Source: JAAAOZ01 sp964496595 (lineage in GTDB: Bacteria > Chloroflexota > Anaerolineae > B4-G1 > SLSP01). From it: DNA of 23,777 nt. The notes below the pieces were generated by a model, which saw nothing but the letters and a program-made list of their open reading frames with translations, was not told where the DNA came from and did no database searches. This document shows, piece after piece, positions 12,601 to 19,645 of this stretch. The DNA lies in contig CAZCAI010000068.1 of the NCBI GenBank assembly GCA_964496595.1, forward strand, positions 1 through 23,777, read 5' to 3'. A program made the position numbers and the translations under genes. How positions within the stretch are numbered: position 1 is the first letter of the stretch; each line of letters starts with the position of its first letter.

Positions 12601-15096
12601 CGCTGCAGGTATCGGTCTTGGCCTGCACCGCCCAGGCGAGGCGCGCTGTCTGGGCCGGGCCGCCATCGGCGAGCGTGGGGTCCATCATATCGCCCACGCT
12701 GGGCCAGTAGACCATACGCCCGGCGAAGGCCACGACGCCATCGCCTATGGGGTCCTTGACCAGCGAAAGGGGCACGTAGGCCAATAGATCGCCTGCCTTA
12801 TTGTCCTTTCGGATGGAGATGTTGTAGAGATCGGTCTGGGTGGTATCGAGCCAGGCCGTGATGGGGGTGCTGGGCTGAATCTCCGGCGCGTCCGGCTTGA
12901 CGGGCAAGTTGCCGTAGTGGCCCTCCTGGTAGGGGATTTCGATTTCCAACATAGGGATGAGGCGCATATCGCCATTCGCCTCCTTGCCGGTGTCGCCAAA
13001 GGTCGTCTCGTGGACGCGCTGAACCTGGCCCTCGGTATCGCCCGCCGGCCAGTCGAGCACATTCATGCTGTACCAGAGGTGATCTGGATCGACCGGGCGC
13101 AGTTGAAAATCGACAAAGACGGGGGTGTCCAGCTTGACATCGCTCAGGGAGAAGGTGAATTTCTGGTCTTCCAACCCTTGCGGCCGGCCGCTCCCATAAC
13201 TGCCGATGACGCGCGTGCGGGCGCTGTCGATCTGATCCGGCACGCCGTCGTTGTCGTCGTCGAAGTCAAAGGCATCCGGCGTGCCGTCCTGGTCGGTATC
13301 GACCTGGGCGTTGCTGCACCGGGGTCTACCATCGGCGTTGACGCTGCCGCAGTCTATCTCCCCCGCCTCGTTGACGGGCACTTCCAGGCTGTCAATGATC
13401 CCATCCCCATTGCTGTCGGGGTTCAGCGGGTCCAAGTGCCAGGTCTGATTGTTGTCATCCACGAAGCCGCGCACCTCGGCGCCATCGCTGATCCCGTCGC
13501 CGTCCGTATCCCAACCATCGGCCAGCGGGTTGGTGCCCAGATCGAAGACCTCGGTGCCGTCCTGCAACCCGTCGCCGTCCGTATCGGCCTGCTCTACGCT
13601 CGTGCCCATACACGCTTCCTGGAGATCGGTCATGCCATCTTGGTCGCTGTCGATGCCGCTGTCGGTGTCTAGGTTGTCACACGGGCTGGAGCCGGAGGAG
13701 GATAAGTTGGAAGCTGGATGCTGGAGGTTGGAAGCTGGAAGTTGGAGGTTAGAGGATGGATTGGAGGCAAGCGGGTTCGCGTGCGGATCGAAGTCATTGC
13801 TGTGTAACGAATCCCGCAACGCTTCTTCCTGTTNNNNNNNNNNNNNNNNNNNNNNNNNNNNNNNNNNNNNNNNNNNNNNNNNNNNNNNNNNNNNNNNNNN
13901 NNNNNNNNNNNNNNNNNNNNNNNNNNNNNNNNNGCGTGCGGATCGAAGTCATTGCTGTGTAACGAATCCCGCAACGCTTCTTCCTGTTTGGCCTTCTCCT
14001 GCTCGCGTTCGGAGCGTGCTCGCTCCTGTGCCTGGCGGGTCGTAAAGGCGTACACCTGTTGGCTCTGCAACAGCGGCGTCACTAACATCGAGAAAACCGT
14101 CAGCCCGCAGATCAGCGCGTAACGTTGGCGCGAGGGAAGGAGCATCAGAGCGCCGATGAGGGCGCCTAAGGCCGCCGTTAAGGAGAGAATGGAGAGTGGG
14201 GATTGGAGGTTGGAGGATGGAGACTGGAGCTTGGAGGATAGAAAATGTAGGATGGAGGTTGGAGATTGGAAGGTTCCCCACCAGCCAGTTGTTTCAGATG
14301 TTGGCTCCGGCCAACCCGAAAAGTCGGTGGTGATCTCCACCTCGATACGCTCTTGCCCCTGGGGCGGGAATTTGGCGTGGATCACTTGCCGGCGGGGCAG
14401 TCCCTGCTTATCCAGCAGGATCTCGCCTGTGCCGGTCATGCCCGCGTAGACCCGGGAGGTATCCAGGCTGATGCCCGGCGGCAGCTCGCCCTCGCGCACT
14501 AACTCCGCCTCGAGTTGGTCGCGCATGTGAGCGGCAAAGGCCGGCCCGTTGAGATCGAAGCGGTAGCGGGTGAGGCGCTCCGAAGTCCCAGATGGATCGA
14601 GAGCGCGCGTCGCCACCTCTTCCTTGACGATCTCGTCCAGCCCGGCCAGGAAGCTCAACGGGTCATTGTCAGGCGCGAACAGGGGATTGAAATTATCGAG
14701 GTCCTTCCATTCGCTCTGCCCCACGCGCCCTTGGGTCTCATCGCCAGAGACGCGCAGTTCAATCGCGCCCTCGCGCGTGCTGACACTGCCCCCCTCGGAC
14801 CACAGCTGCAAATTCATCGTGTCGGCGTGGCGATCCACCCGCCCTTCGATGTACAGCCGGTCGGTTTGGCTGCTCAGCCCCACATTTTCTAGCTTGGGAA
14901 GCGGCCAGGTCGTCTGGATAATATCGGAGGTGTAGCCATAGGCGCCCAGCTCGTCGGCGCGCCGCCATGCCGCCTCGATCTCCCCGCGCGGGGTGATCGC
15001 TGGGGCATGTGCGCCGAGTGGACGCGCTACCAACACGAATAATGACACTACGGATAACGTCAGTAAGGTTAGCCAGGCGATGTGGTTGCGTTTCAT
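1..15096 (-). CDS. Giant secreted multidomain surface protein (TSP3 / LamG / Ig-like / DUF11-like), partial at 3' end
   Basis: One reading frame starts at ATG 15096 and runs off the left edge. After collapsing the two false gaps it has about 4,928 codons, and I saw no in-frame stop in the parts translated. The start has a good Shine-Dalgarno (AGAAGGAG, 11 nt upstream) and a signal peptide (residues 1-31: KR, hydrophobic core, then GAHA). Residues 32-275 resemble the LolA/LppX fold seen in Chloroflexota lipoprotein-like proteins. Further modules are listed separately: membrane hairpin, two D-rich TSP3 arrays, a polytopic membrane segment, five LamG modules, Ig-like domains, a CBM9-like and a P-domain-like module, Big_5 and DUF11. 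Such proteins are usually cell-surface adhesins or glycan binders. No catalytic motif was recognised, so adhesion or carbohydrate binding is inference. It lies 59 bp downstream of a small gene and probably shares its transcript. Frame continuity is certain only if both gaps are artefacts. Confidence 0.85.
1040..1455 (-). other. P-domain-like module (about residues 4445-4583)
   Basis: GEVRVGLVISHPNRSDVRVKL and APDWYLEMCDTQQANRGAYL resemble the proprotein convertase P-domain pattern (I.H...SDL...L.SP and W.L.V.D). In bacteria such domains often end surface or secreted proteins. No subtilisin-type protease domain is visible in the window. Confidence 0.5.
2650..3300 (-). other. CBM9/DOMON-like module (about residues 3830-4046)
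   Basis: Begins YIDDELTPVYVDMGAGEDD and continues with DFYTAWDQEGLRMTWRGADW and GHLFIYLDTQDGGS. This is the start pattern of the CBM9-like / DOMON superfamily, which binds sugars or heme. The family match is from memory of the pattern and moderately secure. Confidence 0.55.
4825..5445 (-). other. LamG-type module 5 (about residues 3114-3321)
   Basis: Contains AATFDGDDVIELG, LTLLAWVNPDD, AGQWSHLALVMENQ, TTFYVNGQAQRT and the closing LDEVVAYGRSLSADQI. A run of Ig-like domains follows (about 3500-4800), each beginning with a D.TPP or D..APRVEL-type strand. Confidence 0.85.
6300..6975 (-). other. LamG-type module 4 (about residues 2604-2829)
   Basis: Contains APVFDGAARLTLPD, FSIGGWFRLHREL, NQWTHIFATYEYPD, ARLYVNGHKVGEAEL and ADEIVAYNYGLSGRDI. 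It is followed by Ig-like domains (about 5600-6250) with DAEAPIVTLEL and DSTPPDVSLAPE starts. Confidence 0.85.
6995..7575 (-). other. LamG-type module 3 (about residues 2404-2598)
   Basis: Contains AIRFDGVDDALTINP, ATVGVWVQPD, HAWTHLTAVYS, LRLYQDGVLVGELEE and the closing LDQVVVIRRALSDEEV. The pattern matches Laminin_G_3 throughout. Confidence 0.85.
7605..8580 (-). other. LamG-type module 2 with an acidic insertion (about residues 2070-2394)
   Basis: Core motifs are FSQSVWVKP, NEWSHVVATYNGNDYAVYID and LDELALYRRTLSEDDV. It lacks the clear FDG strand seen in modules 1, 3, 4 and 5. Between the YIDGQ strand and the closing strand lies a long D/E/Y/W-rich insertion (about 7740-7975, e.g. EEYDDDDPDDFIDDYWF), which makes the module longer than its neighbours. 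Confidence 0.75.
8595..9375 (-). other. LamG-type module 1 (about residues 1856-2065)
   Basis: Concanavalin-like (Laminin_G_3) signatures: AQFDGVDDYIVIP, FTISFWFKSD, GEWHHVAAARD, LRLYVDGNLVDEA and the closing IDDVQIAPQTLSADEV. LamG modules are beta-sandwich lectin domains that bind glycans or proteins, often with Ca2+. The first false gap falls in this module. Confidence 0.85.
9000..9099. other. 100-N scaffold gap, probably false
   Basis: Positions 8945-8999 and 9100-9154 are identical over 55 bases. Dropping one copy and the Ns keeps a LamG module in frame: FWFKSDQVDGSSSQWWEG continues into MGLVDGEVVGG. Reading straight through the Ns shifts frame by two bases and gives a meaningless ~100-residue tail that stops at 8705. 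Confidence 0.85.
9685..10063 (-). other. TSP3-like calcium-binding array II (about residues 1627-1753)
   Basis: A second array of D-rich loops: DADGDGLRSQA, DTDGDGLSDYYE, DIDGDGLTDYEE, DSDGDGLSDGEE and DTDGDGLTDKQE, with typical RYGTNPRLSDSDGDG spacing. It is followed by a CARDB/DUF11-like beta domain (about 9390-9660, with APGQAIVYTATVENQ). Confidence 0.85.
10881..11400 (-). other. Internal polytopic membrane segment (about residues 1181-1354)
   Basis: Four or five hydrophobic helices are visible: GGLLAGGALIGAIAGLYALAMIL, a weaker SIMAALAVGLAAKTF, IGFIVGIIITVVVAIGLFLL, and a long LALAVATVVVGVIMLTIGM / VVGPIIVGIIGAIDALIVLV block. Gly-rich PVVGPIIVGIIGAIDAL resembles glycine-zipper membrane proteins. 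No known domain is recognised. It sits between the two Ca2+-binding arrays, which is unusual for a surface stalk. Confidence 0.7.
13226..13680 (-). other. TSP3-like calcium-binding array I (about residues 421-572)
   Basis: Repeated D-rich loops of the type DTDGDGLQDGTE, DTDGDGISDGAE, DSNGDGIIDSLE, DTDQDGTPDAFD and DDDNDGVPDQID. These match thrombospondin type 3 / bacterial EF-hand-like loops, which bind Ca2+ and make rigid stalks in secreted proteins. Five or six loops are readable. Confidence 0.85.
13701..13767. repeat. Heptanucleotide tandem repeat 2 (GTTGGAA-type), inside the coding region
   Basis: A second array of about nine 7-bp units (GTTGGAA, GCTGGAT, GCTGGAG, GTTGGAA, GCTGGAA, GTTGGAG, then decaying copies) lies just before the first TSP3 array. 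The encoded peptide shows SNLQLPA / SNLQHPA periodicity. It is clearly related to repeat 1 but lies on the other side of the membrane hairpin. Confidence 0.8.
13834..13933. other. 100-N scaffold gap, probably false
   Basis: The 55 bases before the gap (13779-13833) are identical to the 55 bases after it (13934-13988). Exact overlap of that length is what a de Bruijn assembler with k=55 leaves at unmerged contig ends. Removing one copy plus the Ns (155 bp) puts the upstream frame (15096 start) in phase with the downstream frame (TSP3 array). Confidence 0.85.
14060..14280 (-). other. Heptamer-repeat linker and membrane hairpin (about residues 273-346)
   Basis: A 7-bp tandem repeat (about 14197-14277) encodes a seven-residue period visible as LQSPSSN / LQSPLSI. 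Two hydrophobic stretches follow at once: LTAALGALIGALMLLP, then YALICGLTVFSMLVTPLL, with the basic turn SRQR between them. A charged coil (RQAQERARSEREQEKAKQ) comes next. This could be a membrane hairpin that anchors the protein after signal-peptide removal. Confidence 0.6.
14197..14277. repeat. Heptanucleotide tandem repeat 1 (TTGGAGG-type), inside the coding region
   Basis: About ten consecutive 7-bp units are seen on the plus strand: TTGGAGG, TTGGAGG, ATGGAGA, CTGGAGC, TTGGAGG and diverged versions. Because 7 bp times 3 equals seven codons, the array stays open and gives a heptad-periodic peptide in the giant protein. Similar heptamer arrays (STRR-like) are known from cyanobacteria, and I recall them from Chloroflexota. 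Confidence 0.8.
14999..15096 (-). other. Signal peptide of the giant protein
   Basis: Residues 1 to about 32 have a basic start (MKRN), a hydrophobic core (WLTLLTLSVVSLFVLVA) and a small-residue region ending GAHA, where signal peptidase I cleavage is plausible. No lipobox cysteine is present, so the protein is secreted or anchored by a later membrane segment, not lipidated. Confidence 0.8.
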
Positions 15097-15155
15097 AGTG
15101 ATCTATTCTCCTTCTGAAATTATGATTCTAAATAATGAATTGGCTGATCGAAATT

Positions 15156-15350
15156 TTATTCCTCTAAATCGTGTGATGCATTAGACATATCTGCCCCTGT
15201 TTTCTCCAACAGGTATGCGAACAACTCGCTTAAATCGGCGAAACTTCGTTGAACTTCACTTTGGGCGTCCTCCAGCGCGGCTCGCCAGACCGGCCCGTCC
15301 TCCGTTTCCACCTGCCACAGACGGAGTAGATAAGCTTGATAAGCGTCCAT
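15156..15350 (-). CDS. Small conserved Chloroflexota-type protein, 64 aa
   Basis: The start chosen is ATG 15350 (MDAYQAYLLRLWQVETEDG), because a GAGG Shine-Dalgarno lies 9 nt upstream. The longer frame from 15446 has no ribosome site and would cross the promoter region. The sequence YLLRLWQVETEDGPVWRAAL followed by EDAQSEVQRSFADLSELFAYL resembles a family of tiny soluble proteins that I recall in Chloroflexota near BTAD regulators and large surface proteins. Their function is unknown to me. It precedes the giant gene by 59 bp on the same strand and is divergent from the regulator, so it is probably the first gene of that operon. No signal peptide or membrane helix is visible. Confidence 0.75.
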   Translation of the reverse strand: MDAYQAYLLRLWQVETEDGPVWRAALEDAQSEVQRSFADLSELFAYLLEKTGADMSNASHDLEE

Positions 15351-15392
15351 AAGATTATGCCTCACTTTGAGATCAAACGAAAGCGTTACCTC

Positions 15393-15398
15393 ATTGTA
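15393..15398 (-). promoter_or_regulatory. Possible -10 element for the small gene and giant-gene operon
   Basis: On the minus strand TACAAT lies about 43 bp upstream of ATG 15350. The matching -35 region is poor, which would fit a promoter that needs an activator such as the neighbouring BTAD protein. Confidence 0.3.
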
Positions 15399-15430
15399 CA
15401 AAGCGACCGTAACGAAAACGTAGAGGCGCG

Positions 15431-15446
15431 TTGAGAACCCTCTCAA
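15431..15446. promoter_or_regulatory. Dyad overlapping the -35 box (candidate operator)
   Basis: TTGAGAACCCTCTCAA has perfect 6-bp arms and a 4-bp centre. It covers the -35 hexamer of the regulator promoter, so a bound protein would block it. Which protein binds is unknown. Confidence 0.4.
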
Positions 15447-15452
15447 GTATGC

Positions 15453-15458
15453 TATAGT
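15453..15458 (+). promoter_or_regulatory. Sigma-70-like promoter of the BTAD regulator (-10 at 15453, -35 at 15431)
   Basis: A -35-like TTGAGA (15431-15436) is 16 bp from TATAGT (15453-15458). The start of transcription would be near 15465, giving a leader of about 33 nt before ATG 15498. Confidence 0.55.
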
Positions 15459-15497
15459 AATATTAACGAGGACATTAAGAAGGTGAAAGAGGTAGCG

Positions 15498-18400
15498 ATG
15501 AACTCATCCATTCAACTGTGCTTGCTGGGGCCGTTCCGGCTGGAGCGCGCAGGACAGCCCGTGACGACGTTTAAATCGAACAAGGTGCGCGCGCTGCTGG
15601 CCTACCTCGCCGTCGAGCGCCAGCAGTCCCATCATCGGGATGTGCTGGCCGATTTGCTGTGGCCCACATCCTCCAATGCGCTGGCCTCGTTGCGCGATGC
15701 CCTCTCTAATCTCCGCCGGGTGCTTGATGACCGCGACGCTGACGCGCCTATCATCCGCGTGGTCGCGGACACCTTGCAACTCGATGCCGGGCAACTCCGG
15801 CTGGACGTGATGGAATTCGCTGAACTGGCGCCTGAGATGTCAGAAGAGGCCTTGGAGCAGGCTATTGCGCTCTATCGCGGCGATTTCCTGGACGGCTTTG
15901 CCCTCTCCGGCTGTCCCGATTTCGAGGCGTGGGTGTTGCTCCACCGGGAAAGCTACCGGCGTCAGATCCTAAACGTCCTCTACCGGCTGACCACGTTTCG
16001 ATTACAGCGCGGCGACTATGCGCAGGCGCAGGCCAGCGCGCGACGCCAGCTCACGCTGGATGGCTACAACGAAGACGCTCACCGCCAATTGCTGCGGGCA
16101 TTGGCTTTCGACGGGCAGCGTAATCGAGCGTTGGCACACCACGCGACATACGCCGAGATGCTGGGGAAGGATTTGGGCGTCGCGCCTGACATTCGCACCA
16201 CCGCGCTCTACCAGCGCATTCGAGATCGGCGGCTCCAGCCTCACAGCCAACCTGCCCCGGCCAACATCCTCTCAGACGATGCTATGCCCTTCGTCGGACG
16301 GGAAGCGGAGATAGCGCGTCTGGAGGCTGCGCTTCAGCAGGCGCAACGCGGCGCGGGGCAGGTACGCTTCGTCACCGGGGAGGCCGGCAGCGGTAAGACG
16401 ATGTTAGTTCAGGCGTTCGCGCACCGCGTCCTGGCGCGCGCCGATGACATCGTGGTGACCAGGGGCGTGTGCAACGCCCAGATCGGCGCCGGTGATCCTT
16501 ACCTACCCTTCCGTGAAATTTTACGCCTGTTGACCGGCGACTTTGATCTACCGGCGACCGATCATGTGCTCACATTGGCGTATGAACAACAATTGGAAGC
16601 GTTCGTCCCCACCGTCATGCAGGCACTGCGAGCGCAAGGCCCGGACTTGATCGGGCGGTTGGTTCCCGCGCATCCGGGAATGGATGAAACCTTCGAGAGC
16701 AAAGGGGTGGGCAGCGAATTGACCAGCGCGAACCGCAGGCCGCCATCTCCGGCGGCCCTGTGCGATCAAGTGACGCGCGTGTTGCGCGCGGTGGCTGAGC
16801 GGTGTGTGCTGATCCTGGTGCTGGATGATCTGCAATGGGCCGATAGCGGCACCCTCAATCTGTTGGCGCATCTGGGGCGGCGATTGGCCGGCAGCCGCAT
16901 ATTGCTTATCGGTCTGTACCGACCTGTCGAGAGGGCGTCGGATCATCCCCTCGCATCGACCGTCCACGAGTTACAGCGGATGCACGGTGACATCCTCGTA
17001 GATCTGGATCAGGCCGGCGGGGCGGAGTTTGTGGATGCTTTTCTGGATAAGATGCCGAATGCGTTCGAGCCCCCATTTCGCGCGCGACTGGCGCGTCAGA
17101 CCGGCGGGCACGCGCTCTTCACAGCGGCCTTGATCCAACAAATGCAAGAGGATGGTATGGTGGTGCAAGATGCCGAGGGGCGTTGGCGCGTCGGCACAGA
17201 CCTGGATTGGTCGCAGATGCCGCCGCGCGTGGGGGCGGTCATCGCCAAGCGCCTCGCCCGATTGCCGGAAAAATATCGCGCGCTCCTGGCCCTCGCCAGC
17301 GTTGAGGGCGAGATCTTTACCGCCGAGGTTTTAGCGCGTGCGTTGGGTTGGCCCTTGGAGGAGGTAGAGCGCGAGTTGCGCGCGTTGGGAAAAAGCGGAC
17401 ATTCCGGCCCGCAGCACAATCTCACCCATGCGCTCGGCTTGGAGCGAATAGCGGATCGTAGGGTGGCGCGCTATCAATTTCGTCACGCACTGTTTCAGCA
17501 ATATCTCTATGCCCAGTTGGATTCGGTGCAACGTGCACGTCATCACGAGGCCATCGGCAACGCGATGGAAGCGCTGTTCACCGAGCACTTAGATCCAGTC
17601 GCTACGCAGTTGGCCTATCACCTCGAGGCGGCGGGGCTGCTCGAAAAGGCTGTGAGGTACTTCCTGCGCGCCGGGAAGCAAGCCTATCGGCTCTCCGCGC
17701 CCGTCGAAGCGATCAACTTATCCCGCCGAGGGCTGGCGCTGTTGGGCCAACTGCCCGCCTCCACCGCTCGCGCTCGATTGGAATTAGCCTTGCAGATGAA
17801 CTTGGAGGCCCCGCTCTTGGTCACGCAAGGCTGGGGCGCGCCGGAACGGGCAGCGGTACTGGAGCGAGCTTATGCCCTGGCCCAACAATTGGAGGATACC
17901 CCGCACCGGCTGATCGTCTTGTATGATCTGGCCGATCTCTCCACGGCCCAGGCCAAACATCCTCAGGCGCTGCGCTACGCCGAACAACTGTTAGCGCTGG
18001 CCCAGCAGGCCGGCGACCAAGGCTACGAGGCGCTGGGCTACCGGATGACCGGGACGACGCACTTTTTCCTCGGTCATTATCCAAAAGCGCGGGCGCATCT
18101 GGAAAATGGATTAGCCTGCTATGCTGCCGTGATGCACCAGGCATCCTACACCGGCAGCGCGCCCATCGAACGGGCCGTCTTCCTGTGGGCATGGTTACCG
18201 CATATCTTGCTGGCATTGGGCTATCCTGAACAGGCAGCGGCGCGCAGTCGCGAAGCGATGGCGTGCGTCCAGCCGGATGGGCCGGCCTATGCCCAGGCGA
18301 TGATGCTGACGATTGCGCGCGTGACCTTTCACACCTTCGCTCGCCAGCCAGACGCCACCCTTCGCTATGCCGAGGAGCTTCTGACGTTGGCCGAGACCTA

Positions 18401-18941
18401 TGATCTGACGACTTTTCGGGGCTGGGCGGCCTTCTGTCGAGGCTGGGGGCGTATGGCCCTGGGGCAAACGCAAGCTGGATTGCGCGATATGCTCACGGGC
18501 TGGGAACACCTTCAAGCGGCGGATGCACAAGGCTCCCAGCCGACCCTCCTCACGCTCTTAGCCGAAGCCTACTTAAAACGTGGGGATCTCAAAAAATGCG
18601 CGGCGACGTTGCACAAGGCGCTCGCCCTCGCCCAGCAACAGGACGAGCGTTCTCACCTGGCAGAAATATACCGCGTCCAGGGTAAATTGCATCTCAAGCA
18701 GCACGCGCCGGAGGCGGCGGAGGCCAGCTTGCTGCGCGCCATCGACGTCGCTCAAGAGCAGGCCGCCAAGCTATGGGAACTGCGCGCTGTGATGAGCCTG
18801 TATCGGCTGTATCAGGTCGCCGGCCAAGCGGCGCAGTTAGCAGAAGCCCGCGCGCAGTTGGTCGAGGTGTACGATTGGTTCACGGAGGGGTTGGACACGC
18901 TTGATTTGCAGGATGCGGCGGCACTGCTCGCGGAAGCGTAG
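15498..18941 (+). CDS. BTAD-family transcriptional regulator with AAA ATPase and TPR domains, 1147 aa
   Basis: Cytoplasmic regulator. Residues 1-95 are an OmpR-type winged helix (LCLLGPFRLERAGQPV, SNKVRALLAYLAVE). Residues ~96-245 are the BTAD helical domain (GDFLDGFALSGCPDFEAW). A signalling ATPase of the MalT/AfsR type starts near residue 264 (PFVGREAEIARLEAAL), with Walker A GEAGSGKT at 294-301 and Walker B LILVLDDLQWAD (D443, D444). TPR-like helices fill about 715-1147. There is no C-terminal LuxR helix-turn-helix, so DNA binding is N-terminal. I prefer ATG 15498 (AGAGGT 5 nt upstream) to GTG 15483, which has no ribosome site. Such proteins switch genes on in response to ATP and an unknown inducer. 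The likely target is the divergent surface-protein operon, by position only. Confidence 0.9.
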   Translation: MNSSIQLCLLGPFRLERAGQPVTTFKSNKVRALLAYLAVERQQSHHRDVLADLLWPTSSNALASLRDALSNLRRVLDDRDADAPIIRVVADTLQLDAGQLRLDVMEFAELAPEMSEEALEQAIALYRGDFLDGFALSGCPDFEAWVLLHRESYRRQILNVLYRLTTFRLQRGDYAQAQASARRQLTLDGYNEDAHRQLLRALAFDGQRNRALAHHATYAEMLGKDLGVAPDIRTTALYQRIRDRRLQPHSQPAPANILSDDAMPFVGREAEIARLEAALQQAQRGAGQVRFVTGEAGSGKTMLVQAFAHRVLARADDIVVTRGVCNAQIGAGDPYLPFREILRLLTGDFDLPATDHVLTLAYEQQLEAFVPTVMQALRAQGPDLIGRLVPAHPGMDETFESKGVGSELTSANRRPPSPAALCDQVTRVLRAVAERCVLILVLDDLQWADSGTLNLLAHLGRRLAGSRILLIGLYRPVERASDHPLASTVHELQRMHGDILVDLDQAGGAEFVDAFLDKMPNAFEPPFRARLARQTGGHALFTAALIQQMQEDGMVVQDAEGRWRVGTDLDWSQMPPRVGAVIAKRLARLPEKYRALLALASVEGEIFTAEVLARALGWPLEEVERELRALGKSGHSGPQHNLTHALGLERIADRRVARYQFRHALFQQYLYAQLDSVQRARHHEAIGNAMEALFTEHLDPVATQLAYHLEAAGLLEKAVRYFLRAGKQAYRLSAPVEAINLSRRGLALLGQLPASTARARLELALQMNLEAPLLVTQGWGAPERAAVLERAYALAQQLEDTPHRLIVLYDLADLSTAQAKHPQALRYAEQLLALAQQAGDQGYEALGYRMTGTTHFFLGHYPKARAHLENGLACYAAVMHQASYTGSAPIERAVFLWAWLPHILLALGYPEQAAARSREAMACVQPDGPAYAQAMMLTIARVTFHTFARQPDATLRYAEELLTLAETYDLTTFRGWAAFCRGWGRMALGQTQAGLRDMLTGWEHLQAADAQGSQPTLLTLLAEAYLKRGDLKKCAATLHKALALAQQQDERSHLAEIYRVQGKLHLKQHAPEAAEASLLRAIDVAQEQAAKLWELRAVMSLYRLYQVAGQAAQLAEARAQLVEVYDWFTEGLDTLDLQDAAALLAEA

Positions 18942-18947
18942 CCCCAA

Positions 18948-19062
18948 AGCCCCATTTGAAAGTGCCAGTTATGATCTTATCGACATCCATCGTGACCGTG
19001 TCCGGATTCGTCTCGATCTCATCCCTCATTACACCGGTGTCAACTGCGACCTTCACCTCGCT
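18948..19062 (-). pseudogene. Possible coding remnant after the regulator
   Basis: The minus strand reads SEVKVAVDTGVMRDEI...DVDKIITGTFKWGFG, about 38 protein-like codons. There is an in-frame TGA immediately before it and antisense of the regulator after it. It has no start or ribosome site. The family is not recognised, and it could be chance coding. Confidence 0.25.
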
Positions 19063-19260
19063 TCATAAGTACCTGAAACCCTACTGTAAAGACTAGGCTG
19101 AATCTTGTGTTTAGCTTCTAACGGCTGATCTCACACTGGCAGCATAACGGACGAAGGGAGCATAATGCACCAACGGCCTATTTCACCTCCTGCATTAGGC
19201 CTTCATTCTGCCGTGGGGATAACAATGTCGTCCCCAGAGCAGATCCTCCCAGACCGTTTT

Positions 19261-19341
19261 TCTATGTCCCATAATGGACGATTGCTTCGATTGACATCAT
19301 TGATACGATTGACATCTGAAAAACATCGTTCCCGCGCTCCA
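19261..19341. repeat. Direct repeat A, copy 1, with 9-bp tandem core
   Basis: Starts TCTATGTCC, contains a 9-bp tandem core (ATTGACATC, ATTGATACG, ATTGACAT; 19288-19315) and ends AAAACATCGTTCCCGCGCTC. A second copy lies exactly 600 bp to the right. Confidence 0.7.
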
Positions 19342-19448
19342 AATGGATTTTGCTGCCCGTGTCTCCTTGCCGCATCATGGCGCGCGAAGTCGCATCAATT
19401 TTGGCCCCACACAGCCTTTTTCACCTCATCTGGGTAAAGCAAAGTTCA

Positions 19449-19509
19449 TCACGCTGCCGTGATGGTAATCAACCACACATCATCGACATAGAAGTCAGTG
19501 ATGGGGCCC
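19449..19509 (-). pseudogene. C-terminal coding remnant cut by hairpin element 1
   Basis: The minus strand reads PGPITDFYVDDVWLITITAA then TGA. FYVDDV with a short hydrophobic beta tail is typical for the last strand of a beta-sandwich domain. The frame is lost at 19510, exactly where the hairpin element begins, so the element seems to have replaced the rest of the gene. Confidence 0.35.
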
Positions 19510-19645
19510 GGTTGTACGATGCACAAATTGGCGGTTTTGTTCTAACTTGTCCTCGTGCATCGTACAACCCTTCCCATCGCCCTCTGCTGACAATGGGCTG
19601 TACGGCGCACGAACCGGCCTTTTCGTCGCGTGCGCCGTACAGCCC
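19510..19645. repeat. Two-hairpin element, copy 1 (136 bp)
   Basis: Hairpin 1 pairs 19510-19524 with 19555-19569 (GGTTGTACGATGCAC arm, 15 bp). Hairpin 2 pairs 19595-19611 with 19629-19645 (GGGCTGTACGGCGCACG arm, 17 bp perfect). The two hairpins resemble each other. Similarity to the other copies continues to about 19669. Confidence 0.85.

Noticed and set aside
349..13672. Many plus-strand and alternative minus-strand open frames of 60-270 codons over the giant gene
   Set aside because: They are Arg/Gly/Ala-rich or low-information shadows of a GC-rich gene with coherent domain content in one minus frame, and they lack ribosome sites.
15483..15497. GTG start for the BTAD regulator
   Set aside because: No ribosome site at a useful distance, and family members begin close to the LCLLGPF strand, which fits ATG 15498.
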